From Eucalyptus grandis (taxonomy: Eukaryota > Streptophyta > Magnoliopsida > Myrtales > Myrtaceae): a DNA stretch of 64,000 nt. The stretch is from assembly GCF_016545825.1 (NCBI RefSeq), contig NC_052615.1:33381516-33445515 (forward strand). Reading direction: 5' to 3'. The translations under genes were made by a program, and so were the position numbers. The notes under the pieces were generated by a model. That model was not told the DNA's origin. It ran no database searches and saw only the letters and a list, made by a program, of their open reading frames with translations. This document shows, piece after piece, positions 37,871-49,559 of the stretch. Positions within the stretch are counted from its first letter, which is position 1. Each line of letters opens with the position of its first letter.

Positions 37871-38939
37871 GTTAGTGTTATGTTGAGAAACATGTACGAA
37901 TTGAGAAACATATATGAATCGTGTTAAATAAATTCTCACATCGAATAATTAGCGTGGTATAGTGCAATTAGTATATCACAGTTGGCTTATAACTCATTGA
38001 TTTAAATTTTTGAATGAAAGTGGATCTGACTAAATACGTTGATTGGTGAATATTTTAAGGATGAAATCTAGTGATGAATGATTGCACATGGGGCTTAATA
38101 ATATTTGTGTGAAAAAAAAAAGATTTTGCTACCATATATACATCAGGGGCTTTAACAAAGTTTGCTTCTCTATGAAATCTAGTGACAAATGATTGCACAT
38201 GGGGCTTAATAATATTTGTTTGAAAAAAATTAGATTTTGCTACCATAGATACATTAGGGGCTTTAACAAAGTTTGCTTCTCCATGATACATTGACGAAAC
38301 CTTAACGTATGGTAAATATATCATACAAGTTTGAATTTCTTTTTTTTTTCTCTTTTTTTTTGAAAAAGGGCTAAAGTTGAATACAAAAATTTAACGTCGT
38401 AAATCTACTATCGTCATTTAATCACCTAATAAAATATGAAGTAACTCTGTAGGAGGTAATTGAGAGAAACTAGTATCCAAGCACTTGTCAATTCCAATAT
38501 TAGCAAGTTAGTCAGCGGAGCAATTTTCTTTGGGAAAGTTATATTGCACTTTTAAACTCAAAGTAAGAGTGCAACAATCTTCTAATATCTTTAATCAAAG
38601 CAGGGCCAAGATAATCAATCCTAAGCTCCGAACTAAGAAAATTAGTGATGGCTTTAGAGTCAATCTTAACAATAACCTTATGAGATCCAAGTTTGAAATT
38701 TTTGGTGTCACATAAAAAAAATTAGGGTATATTTGTCACAATTAGCATAATTGAGGATTTTTTTTTTTATGGCTTTTTTTTTTTTTTACTCTTCACTGCC
38801 AAACCAGTCTTTGCTTCTTCTTTTTTTGGTAAATAAAAACCAGTCTTTGTTGATCCTGATAAAAGACAAACTTAACCAAACTGATAATATAAAACTCACC
38901 CAACGTAAATTAATAAAAAAGCTGTAGAGTGCTGTTCAT
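37871..38939. repeat. peroxidase 3' flank, with 111-bp tandem duplication
   Basis: ATGAAATCTAGTGATGAATG at 38061 and ATGAAATCTAGTGACAAATG at 38172 start two copies with a 111-base period (38061-38282). They include the GGGGCTTTAACAAAGTTTGC segment, which is homologous to the 3' flank of the intact peroxidase near 8740. The rest is AT-rich with T tracts (38340-38360, 38760-38790) and no gene. Confidence 0.65.
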
Positions 38940-39741
38940 TGCTGCATTACATTGTGTCAAAATCTCTGGAGAGGGCCATGAATCGCCTAATTTCAAAGTA
39001 ATTCTCCACGAAGTACTTAACAAGAGGTCGAGATCGTGCCACCAGACTAAACAAGTGACCGATCTTGCAAATTCTCCACAGATGGTGGCACTTCATCTCT
39101 AGACCATGGTGATCATTCGATGTCGGTCATCCGAGGTTAACTGACTTCCACTTCATCTTTCACCAACCGCCGCTTTTTTTCTTGTCATACTCTTAAATGT
39201 TTGGAACCTTGCTAGGCCTCATGGCCGGTTAATCTTGTTAAATATTGTGAAATCCAATGAGAGTACGGTAAACAGTGATAGCAACTATCTAAGAATACAA
39301 AAGATTGCCGTCCAGAAGAAGCAGAAACTTTACCAAAAGGATTCCTACTCTAGCATCCTCAAGCAAACAGACGATCCCCTATTAACGTAACAAGCACGGG
39401 ATTAAAGATGAGAGTGAAGAGATGTGACAAAAAATGGGGACTAAACAAAGATTGTAAAAGAATATAATTCTTGTCAAAGCTCACAAGTTTCTTACAAGCA
39501 CCAAAACCTGGCAAGGCCACGGAACTGCTAGCGGTTCACGTGACAAACGCGGGTGACATTTTCAAGAGACTTCCGCATGCACGCACCTCTATTACTTCTC
39601 AATTTTTAACTTGAAAATTTCCAGCAGAAAGGGAACAAGACAAAATAATAGTGGTTTAGAGTATAATTATAGGTTGTGATAATAATACTTATTGTTGAAT
39701 GAGCAGTGAATACATAAATAAATAAAGGAGACTTTGGACTT
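38940..39741 (+). repeat. orphan dioxygenase upstream region, copy D
   Basis: Collinear with 49560-50405, the upstream region of dioxygenase B, through GAGCAGTGAATACATAAATA and GGAGACTTTGGACTT. The match ends about 28 bases before where the dioxygenase ATG would be. It continues directly into a module-P-like segment and the DC1-2 upstream region, with no dioxygenase exon. Confidence 0.8.
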
Positions 39742-40490
39742 AGCACGATGACTTGGAATTTAATCACCCTACCCATGGCACATACAGATGGATCGTAAAG
39801 ATTTAGCATGACGACTTGGAATTCAAAGGGAAACAGACGTTATCCGACCTCGGTCTACGTTCTATTAATCCAACGTTGTTTAAGGAACGATGTGTCACGT
39901 AATGAACACTACACGAAAAATCGGCATTGCCTTCTGGCTGGCAACTGTTGATGGTAATCACCGACTGAGTATGAAATTTCGTGGCGGAAGACATGTAATC
40001 CTTAGTTTTGGGCAATCTGATCAGTCATTCAGTCATGGCAACGATATTTCCATTTTGCTCTTGGAGCATCAAATGGCAGTGTTTCAATCCGCACGAGAGA
40101 GTTCAATCCATCTGCGTACTCTTTCGATCTGGACAATCCGCGTGTAATTTGTGAAGGATCAAGGTCACCCAAACCTCCTCAGATTGGAGATGCCCGAGGC
40201 TTTCATCTCCAAGTCATTCGCGAATTGAGTTTATTACACAGGAAGCAGGTTCTATCTTCTAGTGGTGAATAAAGCACATAAAACCATTCGAATTCTCCAT
40301 GCAAGACAAGGCAAGAATATTCCCGCCAGGGTTTGCGGAGAAAGCCAACGTCGGATAAGAAGTCGAAATAAACAAATCGAAAAGATAGGCAAGGTATATA
40401 TGCTGTGTGATGGGAAAGGAAACTGGATTTCCTGCCGCCATAAAAGGCCTGACCTCTAGGCAGCTAATCGCACCCCCTTCCCCCATTCTG
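39742..40490 (+). promoter_or_regulatory. conserved DC1 upstream region, copy 2
   Basis: Shares with 53740-54308 the segments CCAACGTTGTTTAAGGAA, TGTGGCGGAAGACATGTAAT-like and GTCATTCAGTCATGGCAAC. It then carries the proximal segments common to all copies, including TATATATG at about 40395. Confidence 0.6.
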
Positions 40491-40497
40491 ATTGAAA

Positions 40498-40498
<1 letters not shown>

Positions 40499-40537
<39 letters not shown>
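40499..40537 (+). repeat. (AG)n microsatellite just before a DC1 start codon
   Basis: About 19 AG repeats end six bases before the ATG at 40543. Shorter runs sit at the same place in the genes at 55104 and 44246; gene 1 lacks it. The frame stays open through the repeat (Arg-Glu alternation), but no upstream ATG exists in that frame. Confidence 0.9.
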
Positions 40538-40542
<5 letters not shown>

Positions 40543-40543
<1 letters not shown>

Positions 40544-42169
40544 TGCAGATTTGCCATTTCAGCCACGAGCATCCCCTGACCCTCTGTATGATAGAGGAAA
40601 CCGGTGAACATTGCAATGGATGCTCGAAACCCGTCATCGATGTTGGCTACGTTTGCCACGACTGCGGCTTCCTCCTCCACAAGAAGTGCGTCAAGTTGCC
40701 CCGGAAAGTCCTCCATCGTAATCATCAGAAACACCCTCTCACCCTCGAGTTCATTTCATCGGAAACCTTCAAGTGCGCCGTGTGCAAGAAAACTGGCTCA
40801 GGGCTCGTCTTCAAATGCGTCGATTGCAAATACAGCATGGACGTGACCTGTTTTTTAACGAATCAGCCATTTCCTGATGCCCTTCCTCAAGATGGTAAAA
40901 CAAGGAAGCCACCGCATTCTACCGCGACAGTTTGTCTCCTCGCACAGCAGAGTAAAAGGAACTGCGCAGGATATGAACAGCAAATTACAGTTCCAGCTTG
41001 TTGCTGCAAGGAATGCGATCTGCTCACACTCCGCAAATCCTGTGCTCAATTGCAACGGCAGAGAGAACATCCTTGCCACCCTTCGCACTCCTTCACACCC
41101 CTTAAAGAAGCACGTGCAATCTGTGATGCCGGTCGGAAGAGCACTGGTGATTTTGTCAACCACTGCAACAAATGTTCATTTGACCTCGACTCGGTATGCA
41201 GTTGTCTCACACCTTCACTGAAACAGAAGAAGCACAATGATCTCCCTACTTGCTCCCAAGAATCGCATGGTCAAGTTTCATGTGATCCCTGCAGCACACC
41301 GTGGAGCAACAATCTTTTCCGATGCGTTAGCTGCAACTCTAATGTGCATTGCACTTGTCTTCCTCTTCCAAGCACCGTTAAGCACAAACACCATCCTCAT
41401 TCTCTTACACTCAAAGAGCCCTCTCCCGAGGATGATTCAAGTAGGATTTGCTGCGCAACATGCGAGAAGAATATATGCCCAAAGTCCCGGGCTTATTACT
41501 GTGCAGAATGCTGCTATGGAGTTCATCTTGAATGTGTGGTCCCCGAGGTAAACTCAGCCTTCCCTATCCCCCAGATTTATATAAAGCAGAGCTGTAAGGT
41601 GCCTAACCATACAACCTAACTAAGACGCAGTCTTTTCAATATACATCCGTCAGTCTCTGTGCTACCATAAAATGATTTTAACAGCTTCTTTTTGCTCATG
41701 TATACAAAATAAAAATTTCAATAAGAGGACTTAACTTCACTATAGATCATAACAAATTAAAATAAAGTAATTTGATTCATTCCTATTAGCAATTGACTTG
41801 TTTTTTGATAAACTAATCTTATAGTTGGCAGAAAATAGTTGGTTTGTTTCGCGAAATTAATGTAAAAGGTAATGGAAGGTGGTGGGGGGCGTGTGGCTTA
41901 CCGCGAAGGTTCATTCTATTCACTTTGCTAATTCCATGATATTGTTTACATCTACACGTTATTCTTGATTTCCTCAATTTCATCCCTTCCTAATACAACA
42001 TCTTCCATCCTAGGCAAAGGCAACTAACCAGATGAAGTGACTTAATATGGCTAACTTGACCTTTTTCCATGAACAGGACCAGCCGGACCGAGGGAAACTC
42101 ATACAAGACATTGCAAGGGTCCGAGAAGAGCTAGAATCAATTACCGCTCAGCTGAAACAGGACAAATAG
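40543..42169 (+). CDS. DC1 domain zinc-finger protein, gene 2
   Basis: Exon 1 (40543-41547) and exon 2 (42077-42169) give 365 residues. The start MQICHFSHEH aligns with the other DC1 paralogues. Repeats 1, 2, 5 and 6 keep their Cys/His ligands. Repeat 3 has lost its leading histidines (PHSTATVC), one Cys (CAGYEQ where siblings have CxGC) and the His of HKSC (now RKSC). Repeat 4 has CDAGRK for CDACRK. Two of six zinc sites are therefore probably lost. The tail (IQDIARVREELESITAQL) ends at KQDK, nine residues shorter than gene 1. The frame is intact and expression is plausible, but this copy looks relaxed. If the intron were retained, the frame would run to 41619. Confidence 0.82.
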
Positions 42170-42539
42170 GATTGACGAAGATATAAGCATGAATAGGAAA
42201 CCATTCCAACATAACACGACAGGAACCTGAGCTAAGAAAAAAGTGTGAAATACCCACCACTAAGTGAAAGTGAGACCCCATAGTCTTCGTTCTATTGAAA
42301 CCATCATGCCTGAAACTCAGTAACGCTTACTGGAGTCAGGTCAGATATTTAGGACTTAGTACTTGTGTCATGCGTCTAAATGTATTACTGGAATGCACAA
42401 GCCAATCCACATGTGCAAAGGAAAGATCATCATGCTCCTAAATTATCAATAAATGATGCCACTCATAGATGGAATGCTCACGTCACTTTGTTTCAAATGA
42501 CGGTGGACTGTGACTATAGAGAAAAAAAAAACCGCAAAA

Positions 42540-43556
42540 AGTACGAATTTACTGATAAGCATTGTAAACAATCCGAAAAAGTTTGCTTCAAGGGAATTTT
42601 CTGCGTACTCTGAATCGACAGGCAATCTGGATTTGTGCAGATTACAAGAACTAAGATTTATCACTTGTCCAACAGAACACCAAGAAGACTGCAATAAAAA
42701 TCAGAAATCACATCGGGCATCCCAGGGTGCCCAGTTAGCCTCAATAAGGATTTAACTGGGATTACGGGATAACATCCCCATTGGGCTTTCCCGCCAACCC
42801 CTCCAAAGGGAGGGGAGCTCACCTTGAATCCCCGTGAAGCCCTTCTCCTAGCATACTAGGCTGGGTTCAGGGAAATGAAAAGGCCCGGATAGCCCCCCAC
42901 GCGAGAGGGCTACCTGTTGGTGTAGGAACACCACGATGCTACACTAGTGGACTGACAGACGGATGAATCCGTATCTGGACCTCCTCAAGAAATTTACTTT
43001 GACTCCCAGTTTGAAAAACCCAATGGGAAACTCTCCATTGGAGAGAGTCATAACACCGGTTTAGTTCCTCAGCATGATCAACTCGACATCAGTCAGAAGT
43101 AACGAAGCAAAATTCAACAGTAAAGAGAGTACAACAACGGATAAATAGGAACATCATCTGTGCACAATTGCAGGATATTTTCATTTATTTTTCTCACATG
43201 CCCAAGAGTGAAGAATTTAAGCTTTTCCTACATAAAGAGAACCCAAAGAAGAAAGAAAAGCGATGACATCAATACCATCCGAATACACTGAAGAAAAGAG
43301 CGTAAGCTAAGGATGTCTGTGCTTTGGCGTTCATGCCCGAGGCCCCGAAAGAGAATTCATCTTCACTATACCAAATACGATCTTCAGCACAGAGAATCGG
43401 TTCACGAAGCTCCCCATTTGAGAGAACCCGAGGAAAATTAATCAAGAAGCCGACCCTTGTACAGATCAAAACCCGAGAAGAACAGAGGCTCGATTTGATG
43501 CTTCTCTTTGGTTGGACTTCTTTCAAACGGAAATCTATGTATTGACTCTCCATCAA
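42540..43556. repeat. module R, copy R3
   Basis: Follows the R landmarks, beginning with the AGTTTGCTTCAAGGGAATTT segment and ending at AAATCTATGTATTGACTCTC. The minus strand is open over 43269-43703 (144 codons), including EDRIWYSEDEFSFGASG. The plus frame has a one-base deletion after NPKKK. An unrelated insert at 42714-42930 interrupts it. Confidence 0.6.
42714..42930. other. ~215-bp GC-rich insertion in R3
   Basis: From CGGGCATCCCAGGGTGCCCA to GAGGGCTACCTG the sequence has no counterpart in the other R copies and replaces about 25 bases of the module. It is GC-richer than its surroundings, with local palindromes (GGGCATCCCAGGGTGCCC; CCTAGCATACTAGG). I do not recognise it; a short retroposon or organelle-derived fragment is possible. 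Confidence 0.5.
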
Positions 43557-43860
43557 ATGACGGGATTTCAGGTGTCCATTATCGAAAAATCGGTTTGAAC
43601 TTGGTGATTCATTGCCCATTGGAAAATGTTGCATGACTACTTGGAATTTGGCGGGAAACAAACACTGTTTGAGCTCCTTGTGATTTTGGTAATCTAATGT
43701 CATTTGAGGAACGATGTGTTACACAAGGCCCACCACATGAAAGTTCAGCATTGGCTCTAGGCTTTGCGATCCTTGGGAACATTCATTCCACTGTACGGTC
43801 TCGTGGATTTTGAAGACAAAGTGAGAGAGAATGAAAATCGAACTTAGGTATATTGAAAAG
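43557..43860. repeat. module P, copy after R3
   Basis: GGTGTCCATTATCGAAAAATC to TTTTGAAGACAAAGTGAGAG. It then jumps directly to a DC1 upstream region at about 43880 with no peroxidase fragment between, unlike the copies at 37.3, 48.4 and 58.0 kb. Confidence 0.6.
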
Positions 43861-43879
43861 ACTACGTGTTAATTAGATA

Positions 43880-44245
43880 TACATTCGCGTACTCTTTCAA
43901 TCTCTACACTCCGCATGTAATTTGTGAAGGATCAAGGTCACCCAAACCTCCTCAGATTGGAGATGCCCAAGGCTTTCATCTCCAAGTCATTCACGAATCG
44001 AGTTTACTTCGAGTTTACTTCACAAGAAGCAGATTCCATCTTCTAGTGGTTAATAAAGCACATAAAACCATTTGAATTCTTCATGCAAGACAAGGCAAGC
44101 ATATTCCCATCAAGGTTTGGGAGAAGGCCAACGTCGGATAAGAACTCAAAAAAGACAGCGAAGGTATAAATGCTGTGTGATGGGAAAGGAAACTGGATAT
44201 TTTTTCCGCCATAAAAGGCCTGACAAAGGAGAGAGAGAGATAAGG
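43880..44245 (+). promoter_or_regulatory. conserved DC1 upstream region, copy 3 (pseudogene)
   Basis: Proximal landmarks are all present, including GATCAAGGTCACCCAAACCT, TATAAAT at 44165 and a short AG run at 44230-44240. The promoter of this broken copy therefore looks complete. Confidence 0.55.
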
Positions 44246-45160
44246 ATGCAGATTTGCCATTTCAGCCACCAGCATCCCCTGACCCTCTGTATGATGGAGG
44301 AAACTGGCAAGCCTTGCAACAGATGCTCAAGACTTTCGCCAGTTTTGGATCCCGTAACTAAATATTTTGCACCAAGTGTTACATTTTGATTTTATTATAA
44401 GAGACTTAGATTCTGTGCTAGTATTGGATAGAGAGAGTCAAATACTAACGGAGATATATATCATAGAGTTCGAATCTTATAAAATCGCTTAACACTCAAA
44501 GACCCTCTCTGTCCAATACCAACACAGAACCTAAGTCAATAGTAACCAATGTCGAAATCCAATCAACAGTTTGATCCTAACTCACTTTAACATACTAATG
44601 AAAGCCCATTAAAATCAAAGTGATTTGTACAATGTTGAAGCTAATTCGACAATAGTGCATATTAGCAAAAACACCTAGAAAGCACTGTTTTTAATTGAGT
44701 TTGAGGACATAACGTCAGAACCTAATTGACCATGCTAGATAGTGGAAATAACGCCTAGTAGACACTACTCTTTGGCACCCTTTTAAGCATCAACAGTTCC
44801 TACCCAAATCTTGTTGTCAATTCCATCTAAACGCTTTGCCTTCAACAGCGTCTCTTGACTTGGACACGTGACAATCAACTACTTTATCATCAAAATATAT
44901 ATCTCTACTTGTAGATCCACCAAAATCTAGCCCAAGGGCTCTCAAAATCCTTGGTCATCCTTCGTTTTCATGACTACCATGGGTTGGGTTGATGTAAATC
45001 ACAGCCCGCACAGAATGGTGAGAATGATTTCAAAGGCTTTTATCCCTTGTGATTAGCACGTGATAGCAGAGGTATGTTTAGGTAATAACAACTATGTTTG
45101 CCACAACGCAACTTCCTCCTCCATAAGAAGTGTGCCAAGTTGCCCTAGAAAGGAAACTAC
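44246..45160 (+). pseudogene. broken DC1 gene (first repeat only)
   Basis: ATG at 44246 starts MQICHFSHQHPLTLC and follows the DC1 paralogues to the first Cys pair (CNRCSRL). It is then interrupted at about 44335. DC1 sequence resumes at about 45087 (TATGTTTGCCACAACGCAAC) with a one-base deletion, runs to a TAG where gene 3 reads CGG, and stops at 45158. It then jumps into module R sequence. The remaining five DC1 repeats and the tail are gone. Confidence 0.85.
44335..45086. mobile_element. ~750-bp insertion in the broken DC1 gene
   Basis: Includes an internal inverted pair, GACTTAGATTCTGTGCTAGT (about 44404) against AACACAGAACCTAAGTC (about 44522), spanning a hairpin of about 130 bases. No coding frame. 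Family not recognised. Ends were placed by comparison with intact DC1 genes. Confidence 0.5.
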
Positions 45161-45214
45161 AAACAGTATGAATTTACGAAAGGATTAGTGAAATACCAAT
45201 ACTATTGCAAAAAG

Positions 45215-46030
45215 CAAGCAATCGAACAATAAAATTGACAAAACAAGAAAATAAATTGGACACTAAATCTACGCAGTTTAATTGTAGCGACTTACGTCCA
45301 TGGGACACTGATGAGCAGAACGAATTTCACTAGAGATCATACAATATATGGAGATTACAATCACACTTAAGTCATTTAAATACTCTCAATATTTCCCAAG
45401 TTCCAATAACACTCAATAACTCACATAGTGTTCTACCTTACAAATACTCGTGAGATAATCTTTCAATCTCATAAAAGAATTATACACAAATTTTTATCAT
45501 AAGAATTTAATCGACTTTAACACATAAGCTTTTGATGTAATTACATGAACGAAACCAATGAGATAACCCACTGCCAAGCACTCTCGGTAAAAGGCGCTCC
45601 AATATCTCTCTCCCTGATCAACTTGCAGTGAACCTATCTATTTGAAACTCAGCTGGCCGAATATTGGTTTCCAAAGTCCATGTTTTGGACTTTCCAAATT
45701 TTTCCCTTTCTTTAATGCCGACTTCAACGAGGAAACGATATTCCGTGTGGTTCGGTCAATAAATCCAAGTTAGGACTTTTCCTCTTTCTTTCCTCCTTGA
45801 CCGACTTGAATATCGCTGGGCATAATTTCCGTAGATTTCAAAACAAGATTATATCCAATACAAAAGTTCAAACTCATATTACTTTCCATTCTTGACCACA
45901 TCTTCAACACGAAATAATATCCGTAATCTTTAAGATGCCATTGAACTTTCATGTGTTGAGCACATGATTCAATTTGGTTAAAATCGTTTAACAAGCTCAA
46001 ACTCAAGACATATTTAAATAGATACTGCCG
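45215..46030. mobile_element. ~815-bp insertion at the start of R4
   Basis: Interrupts a segment continuous at 57060-57110 (actatcgtaaaattaacc). It contains GCGACTTACGTCCATGGGAC near 45287, a stretch reminiscent of some plant LTR elements. No coding frame is supported; a 78-codon minus frame at 45770-46006 is not convincing. Confidence 0.45.
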
Positions 46031-46845
46031 GAAAATTAACCATCATTGAGAGGTCCTTGAAGAAAACAATCGATGGATGGAGGAAAAAGAAGAACAACTT
46101 GAATATAAAAAGAGACTGATGAGCATTGTAAGCAATTTCAAAAAGTTTGCTTCGAGGAAATTTTCTAAGTACTTTGCATCAATAGGCGGTCTAGTACTAA
46201 TATTTATCACCTGTTCAGCGGAGAACGCTAAGAAGACTGCAATAAAAATCAGAAATCACACTCATGTCGGCACGCATATCCATCGGTGTAGTATCACCAC
46301 AATGCTACACTAGTGGACTGGAAGACGGATGAATTCCGAGCAAGGCCTCCCTAAGAAAATTACTTTAGACTCCCACTCTGAAACACTCAATTTGAGAATC
46401 TCCTTTAGAGGGAGTCATAACACCAATCTCGTTCCGCAGTATGATCTACTCGACATCACTCTCAAGCGATGACACAAAAGACAACAGTAAAGAGTGCACA
46501 ATAACGGATAATCGGAACATCAGTTAGGCACAGCTGTAGGAAATTTTCCTCTCTTTTTTTCCCTCACATATCCAAGAGTGAAGAATCTGATCTTGTCCTC
46601 CATGAGGAGAACCCAAAAAAGAAGAGAAAAGCGACGGCATCAATACCATCCGACGACACTGAAGCTAAGCGCGTAAGCTAAGGACATCTGTTCTTCCACG
46701 AGTCCTAAAAAGAAAATTCATCTTCGCTATACCAAATACAATCTTCAGTGCGGCGAATCAGTTCACGAAGCTCACGACTTGAAGAACCCAAGAATGGTCC
46801 AAACCCTGAGAAGAACAGAGGCTTGATTTGATGCTTCTCTTTGGT
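46031..46845. repeat. module R, copy R4
   Basis: Coiled-coil-like plus frame 46077-46313 (MEEKEEQLEYKKRL, then FASRKFSKYF). The later exon-like frame DLVLHEENPKKKRKATASI is intact, followed by GCGTAAGCTAAG. The minus frame has two stops. It is cut at 46845 by a transposable element and resumes at 48345. Confidence 0.6.
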
Positions 46846-48344
46846 CCTAAACATTTTCCATTAGTACTAAGTCAATCATAAACTTTTTGATGGATTTTTT
46901 CTTTATTGATGGGCCTGAGTTGGCCCGTCCGCCCAAGTTGGGCCCAAAAAGCCCGGCCCACAGGAATAGGGCCCGTGGATGGGGAAGGTATAAAAGTGAG
47001 GAGAGAGAGAGAAGACACCCTTTTGGCCATTCTAACGTACGCTTCTCACTCTCTCTTTCCCTCCAAACGCTTAAGGCACGTTGTTTCCCTTTTCAAGGCG
47101 AATTGACATCATCGGATAAGAATTTCTTCCTCGATCTTCAGCATTGGTGTTTAATCTGTGGCTAACAAGGTACGCTCGAATCCGTGGTGTGCTTTACGAT
47201 CGGTGATATGTGTTTTTCCCGGGCTTCGTCTTCCGCATTGATTTAGGGGTTCGATTTAGTGTCGAATCCGGTTTTCGGGGATCCGTTATTCCCAACACTT
47301 TTCAATTCAACAAATTTAGTCCCAAACATTTTCACATCGGTACCAATTCAATCATTCCAGCTAATTTAAGCCAGAAATTGCTTATGTGGTTGTCGGCAAT
47401 CTTATGTGACGACACGTGGCAAATTTTATAATTTTTTTTTTTTTATATTTTTCAGATTTTTTAAATTATTATTTTCTTATTTTTTTCTATTTTTCTATTT
47501 TCTTTTTCTTTTTCCTTTCTCTTTACCCCTTGGTCAACAAGGTCGCTAATCGACCATCGCTAGCCACAGGCTGGTCAGGGCAAGGTCCCCCGCGCCCTCA
47601 CCGGCCACTGGCGAGGGCCCAAACCCTTGCCCCTTGGCGACAAGGGCCACCGCGCCCTCGTCGTTGGCCACAAGTGAGGGCCTCTGCACCTTCATTAGCC
47701 ATAGGGAAGGGTGCGAAGGCCCATGCTCGTGGCAGGTGAGAGCTGTGACGCCTCAAGCGAGGCCATCGTAGCCCTCACCTGGATTTGGGCGAAGGCCTAA
47801 TGCCCTTGCTCATGGCGGGTGAGGGTGCGGTAGCCCTCACCTAGATCTAGGTGAGGGCTACCGCACCCTCATCCACCATGAGTGAGGACCGCCACGCCCT
47901 CACTTGTGGCCAACGAGGGCATAGAGGCCCTCACCTGGATTTGAGCAGGGGCCAATGCCCTCGCTTGTGGCCAGCAAGGGCACGGTAGCCCTCGCCAATG
48001 GCTGGCAAGGTCACAGGGGCCCTCGCCCCGATTAGCCTGTGGTCGGTGATGGTCGGTTGATGACCTTGCTAGCCAAGGGATAAGGATAAAGGAAAAGAAA
48101 AAGACAGAGAGAAAAAAAAATAAATTTTTTTTTTTAAAATCTGAAAAATTATAAAATTTGTCCACTCGACGTCACATAAGACCGCTAGTGGTCATGTCAG
48201 CAATTTCCGACTTAAATTAGCTAAATAGACTGAACTTGTACCAATGTAAAAAGATTTAGGACTAAATTGGTCCGATTAAATAGTTTAGAATTGAATTGGT
48301 ATCAATACAAAAAGGTTTAAGGCTTTTTTGTACTTTTCCCAAAT
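46846..48344. mobile_element. non-autonomous inverted-repeat element with captured promoter
   Basis: 47289-47446 and 48113-48343 are inverted copies, with AATTTAGTC / GGACTAAATT and CGGTACCAATTCAAT / ATTGAATTGGTATC pairs, pointing to terminal inverted repeats of 150 bases or more. A third arm-like piece opens the insertion at 46846. The core (47530-48060) is GC-rich and built from GCGAGGGC-type units in both orientations. No transposase, and no target duplication is seen. It resembles Mutator-like or foldback elements. Confidence 0.7.
46890..47288 (+). promoter_or_regulatory. captured promoter and first exon of an unknown gene
   Basis: Contains clustered TGGGCC/GGCCCA motifs (46925-46975; typical TCP-bound site II elements of plant housekeeping genes), TATAAAAG at 46989-46996, a pyrimidine-rich leader (CTTCTCACTCTCTCTTTCCC near 47042) and a strong donor AACAAG/GTACGC at 47169/47170. 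No coding exon follows before the inverted-repeat arm, so it is a promoter fragment carried within the element. Confidence 0.55.
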
Positions 48345-48700
48345 CTATGTATTGGCTCTCCATCAAATGAAGGAATTTCAGGTCTCCATAATCGAAGAAT
48401 CAGCTCGAACTTGGTGATTCAGTGCCCATCGGGAAATGTTGCATGATGACTTGGAATTCAGCGGGAAACAAACGTTGTTCGAGCTCGTTCTGATTTTGGT
48501 AATCTAATGTCTTTTAAGGAAGGACATATTACACAATGCCCACCACATGAAAGTTCAGCATTGGCTCTAGGCTTTGCGATCCTCGGGAACATTCATTCCA
48601 CAGTACGGTCTCGTCGATTTTGAAGGCGAAGTGAGATCACCAAGAATGGGAGGTACTTAGCAGGCACATGTTGGGGCGATTTTTGAGCTGTAGATGAGTC
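48345..48700. repeat. end of R4 and module P
   Basis: AAATCTATGTATTGGCTCTC resumes R4 across the insertion. Module P runs to TTTTGAAGGCGAAGTGAGAT, followed by CCAAGAATGGGAGGTACTTA as before the other peroxidase fragments. Confidence 0.6.
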
Positions 48701-48707
48701 ACGACTG

Positions 48708-49030
48708 TCCTTCAGAATCCCAATAAGCTTTCTAAATAGGGTGCGCCATCGCTAGATTACCTGACACCTTTCAGGTTCCGACAACCACTTCCTCAACATT
48801 CTCCAAGGGAGAGGTCTCCAACCATTTGATGAATGCCCTTGTCGTTGTCGATGACAATCTTGAAGGCGTAATTTCAAGACGTGTCTGGACTTGACGCCTC
48901 GAATGGAGAAACTTTCTTCTGCGCTTTTTGAAACTCAGTTATGCAAGATAGAGAACAAAACTCAGTTATGCAAGATAGAGAACAAAACTCAGTTGTGCAA
49001 GATAGAATGTGCTCATTGAAAGTGAATTGT
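48708..49030 (+). pseudogene. peroxidase-20 exon 4 fragment, copy 2
   Basis: Matches the PFEFDNHYF to VVKMGNINV part of exon 4 with frameshifts and in-frame stops. Near its end a 27-base unit (CTCAGTTATGCAAGATAGAG) is triplicated, starting at 48934, 48961 and 48988. No upstream exons are present. Confidence 0.85.
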
Positions 49031-49559
49031 ATTGGGAAAATTCCACATCAAACAGTTAGTGCAATGTAGAACAATTAATATATCGTAATTAGTTCATAAC
49101 TTTTAAATAAATGTAAATCCAACTAGATATGTGTCTTCTGGCACCCATGTAGTTAAATTGTTCATTGACAAAACATGAAGTAACTTTACAGGAATCTATT
49201 GTTATCTTTAAACAAAGCAGGGCCGGCATTATCAATCATAAGCTCTAAGCTAAGAAGATTAATGATGAATTTAGAAGCGATCTCAATGATGATCTTATGA
49301 AATCCAAATTTGAGATTTTTTTATGTTACAGAGAAAAATTTAAGATAAATGTACTAATGTCGGCAGAACTTGGGATTTTTTGGAGATTTTTTGAGATTTT
49401 TTCTCTTCTTTTATTACTATTTGCTGCCGAACCAGTATTTGTTGATTTCGATAAAGACAAACTTAACCAAATGATAATAAAAAAAAACTGACAAACTTAA
49501 CCTAACTGATAATCTAATAAAAACTTACCCAACATAAATTAACAAAAAAACGTGTACAC
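49031..49559. other. AT-rich spacer with peroxidase 3' flank remnants
   Basis: No gene. Partly matches 38400-38900 (GCAGGGCC..ATCAATC..AAGCTC near 49220), so it belongs to the duplicated block. Confidence 0.45.
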
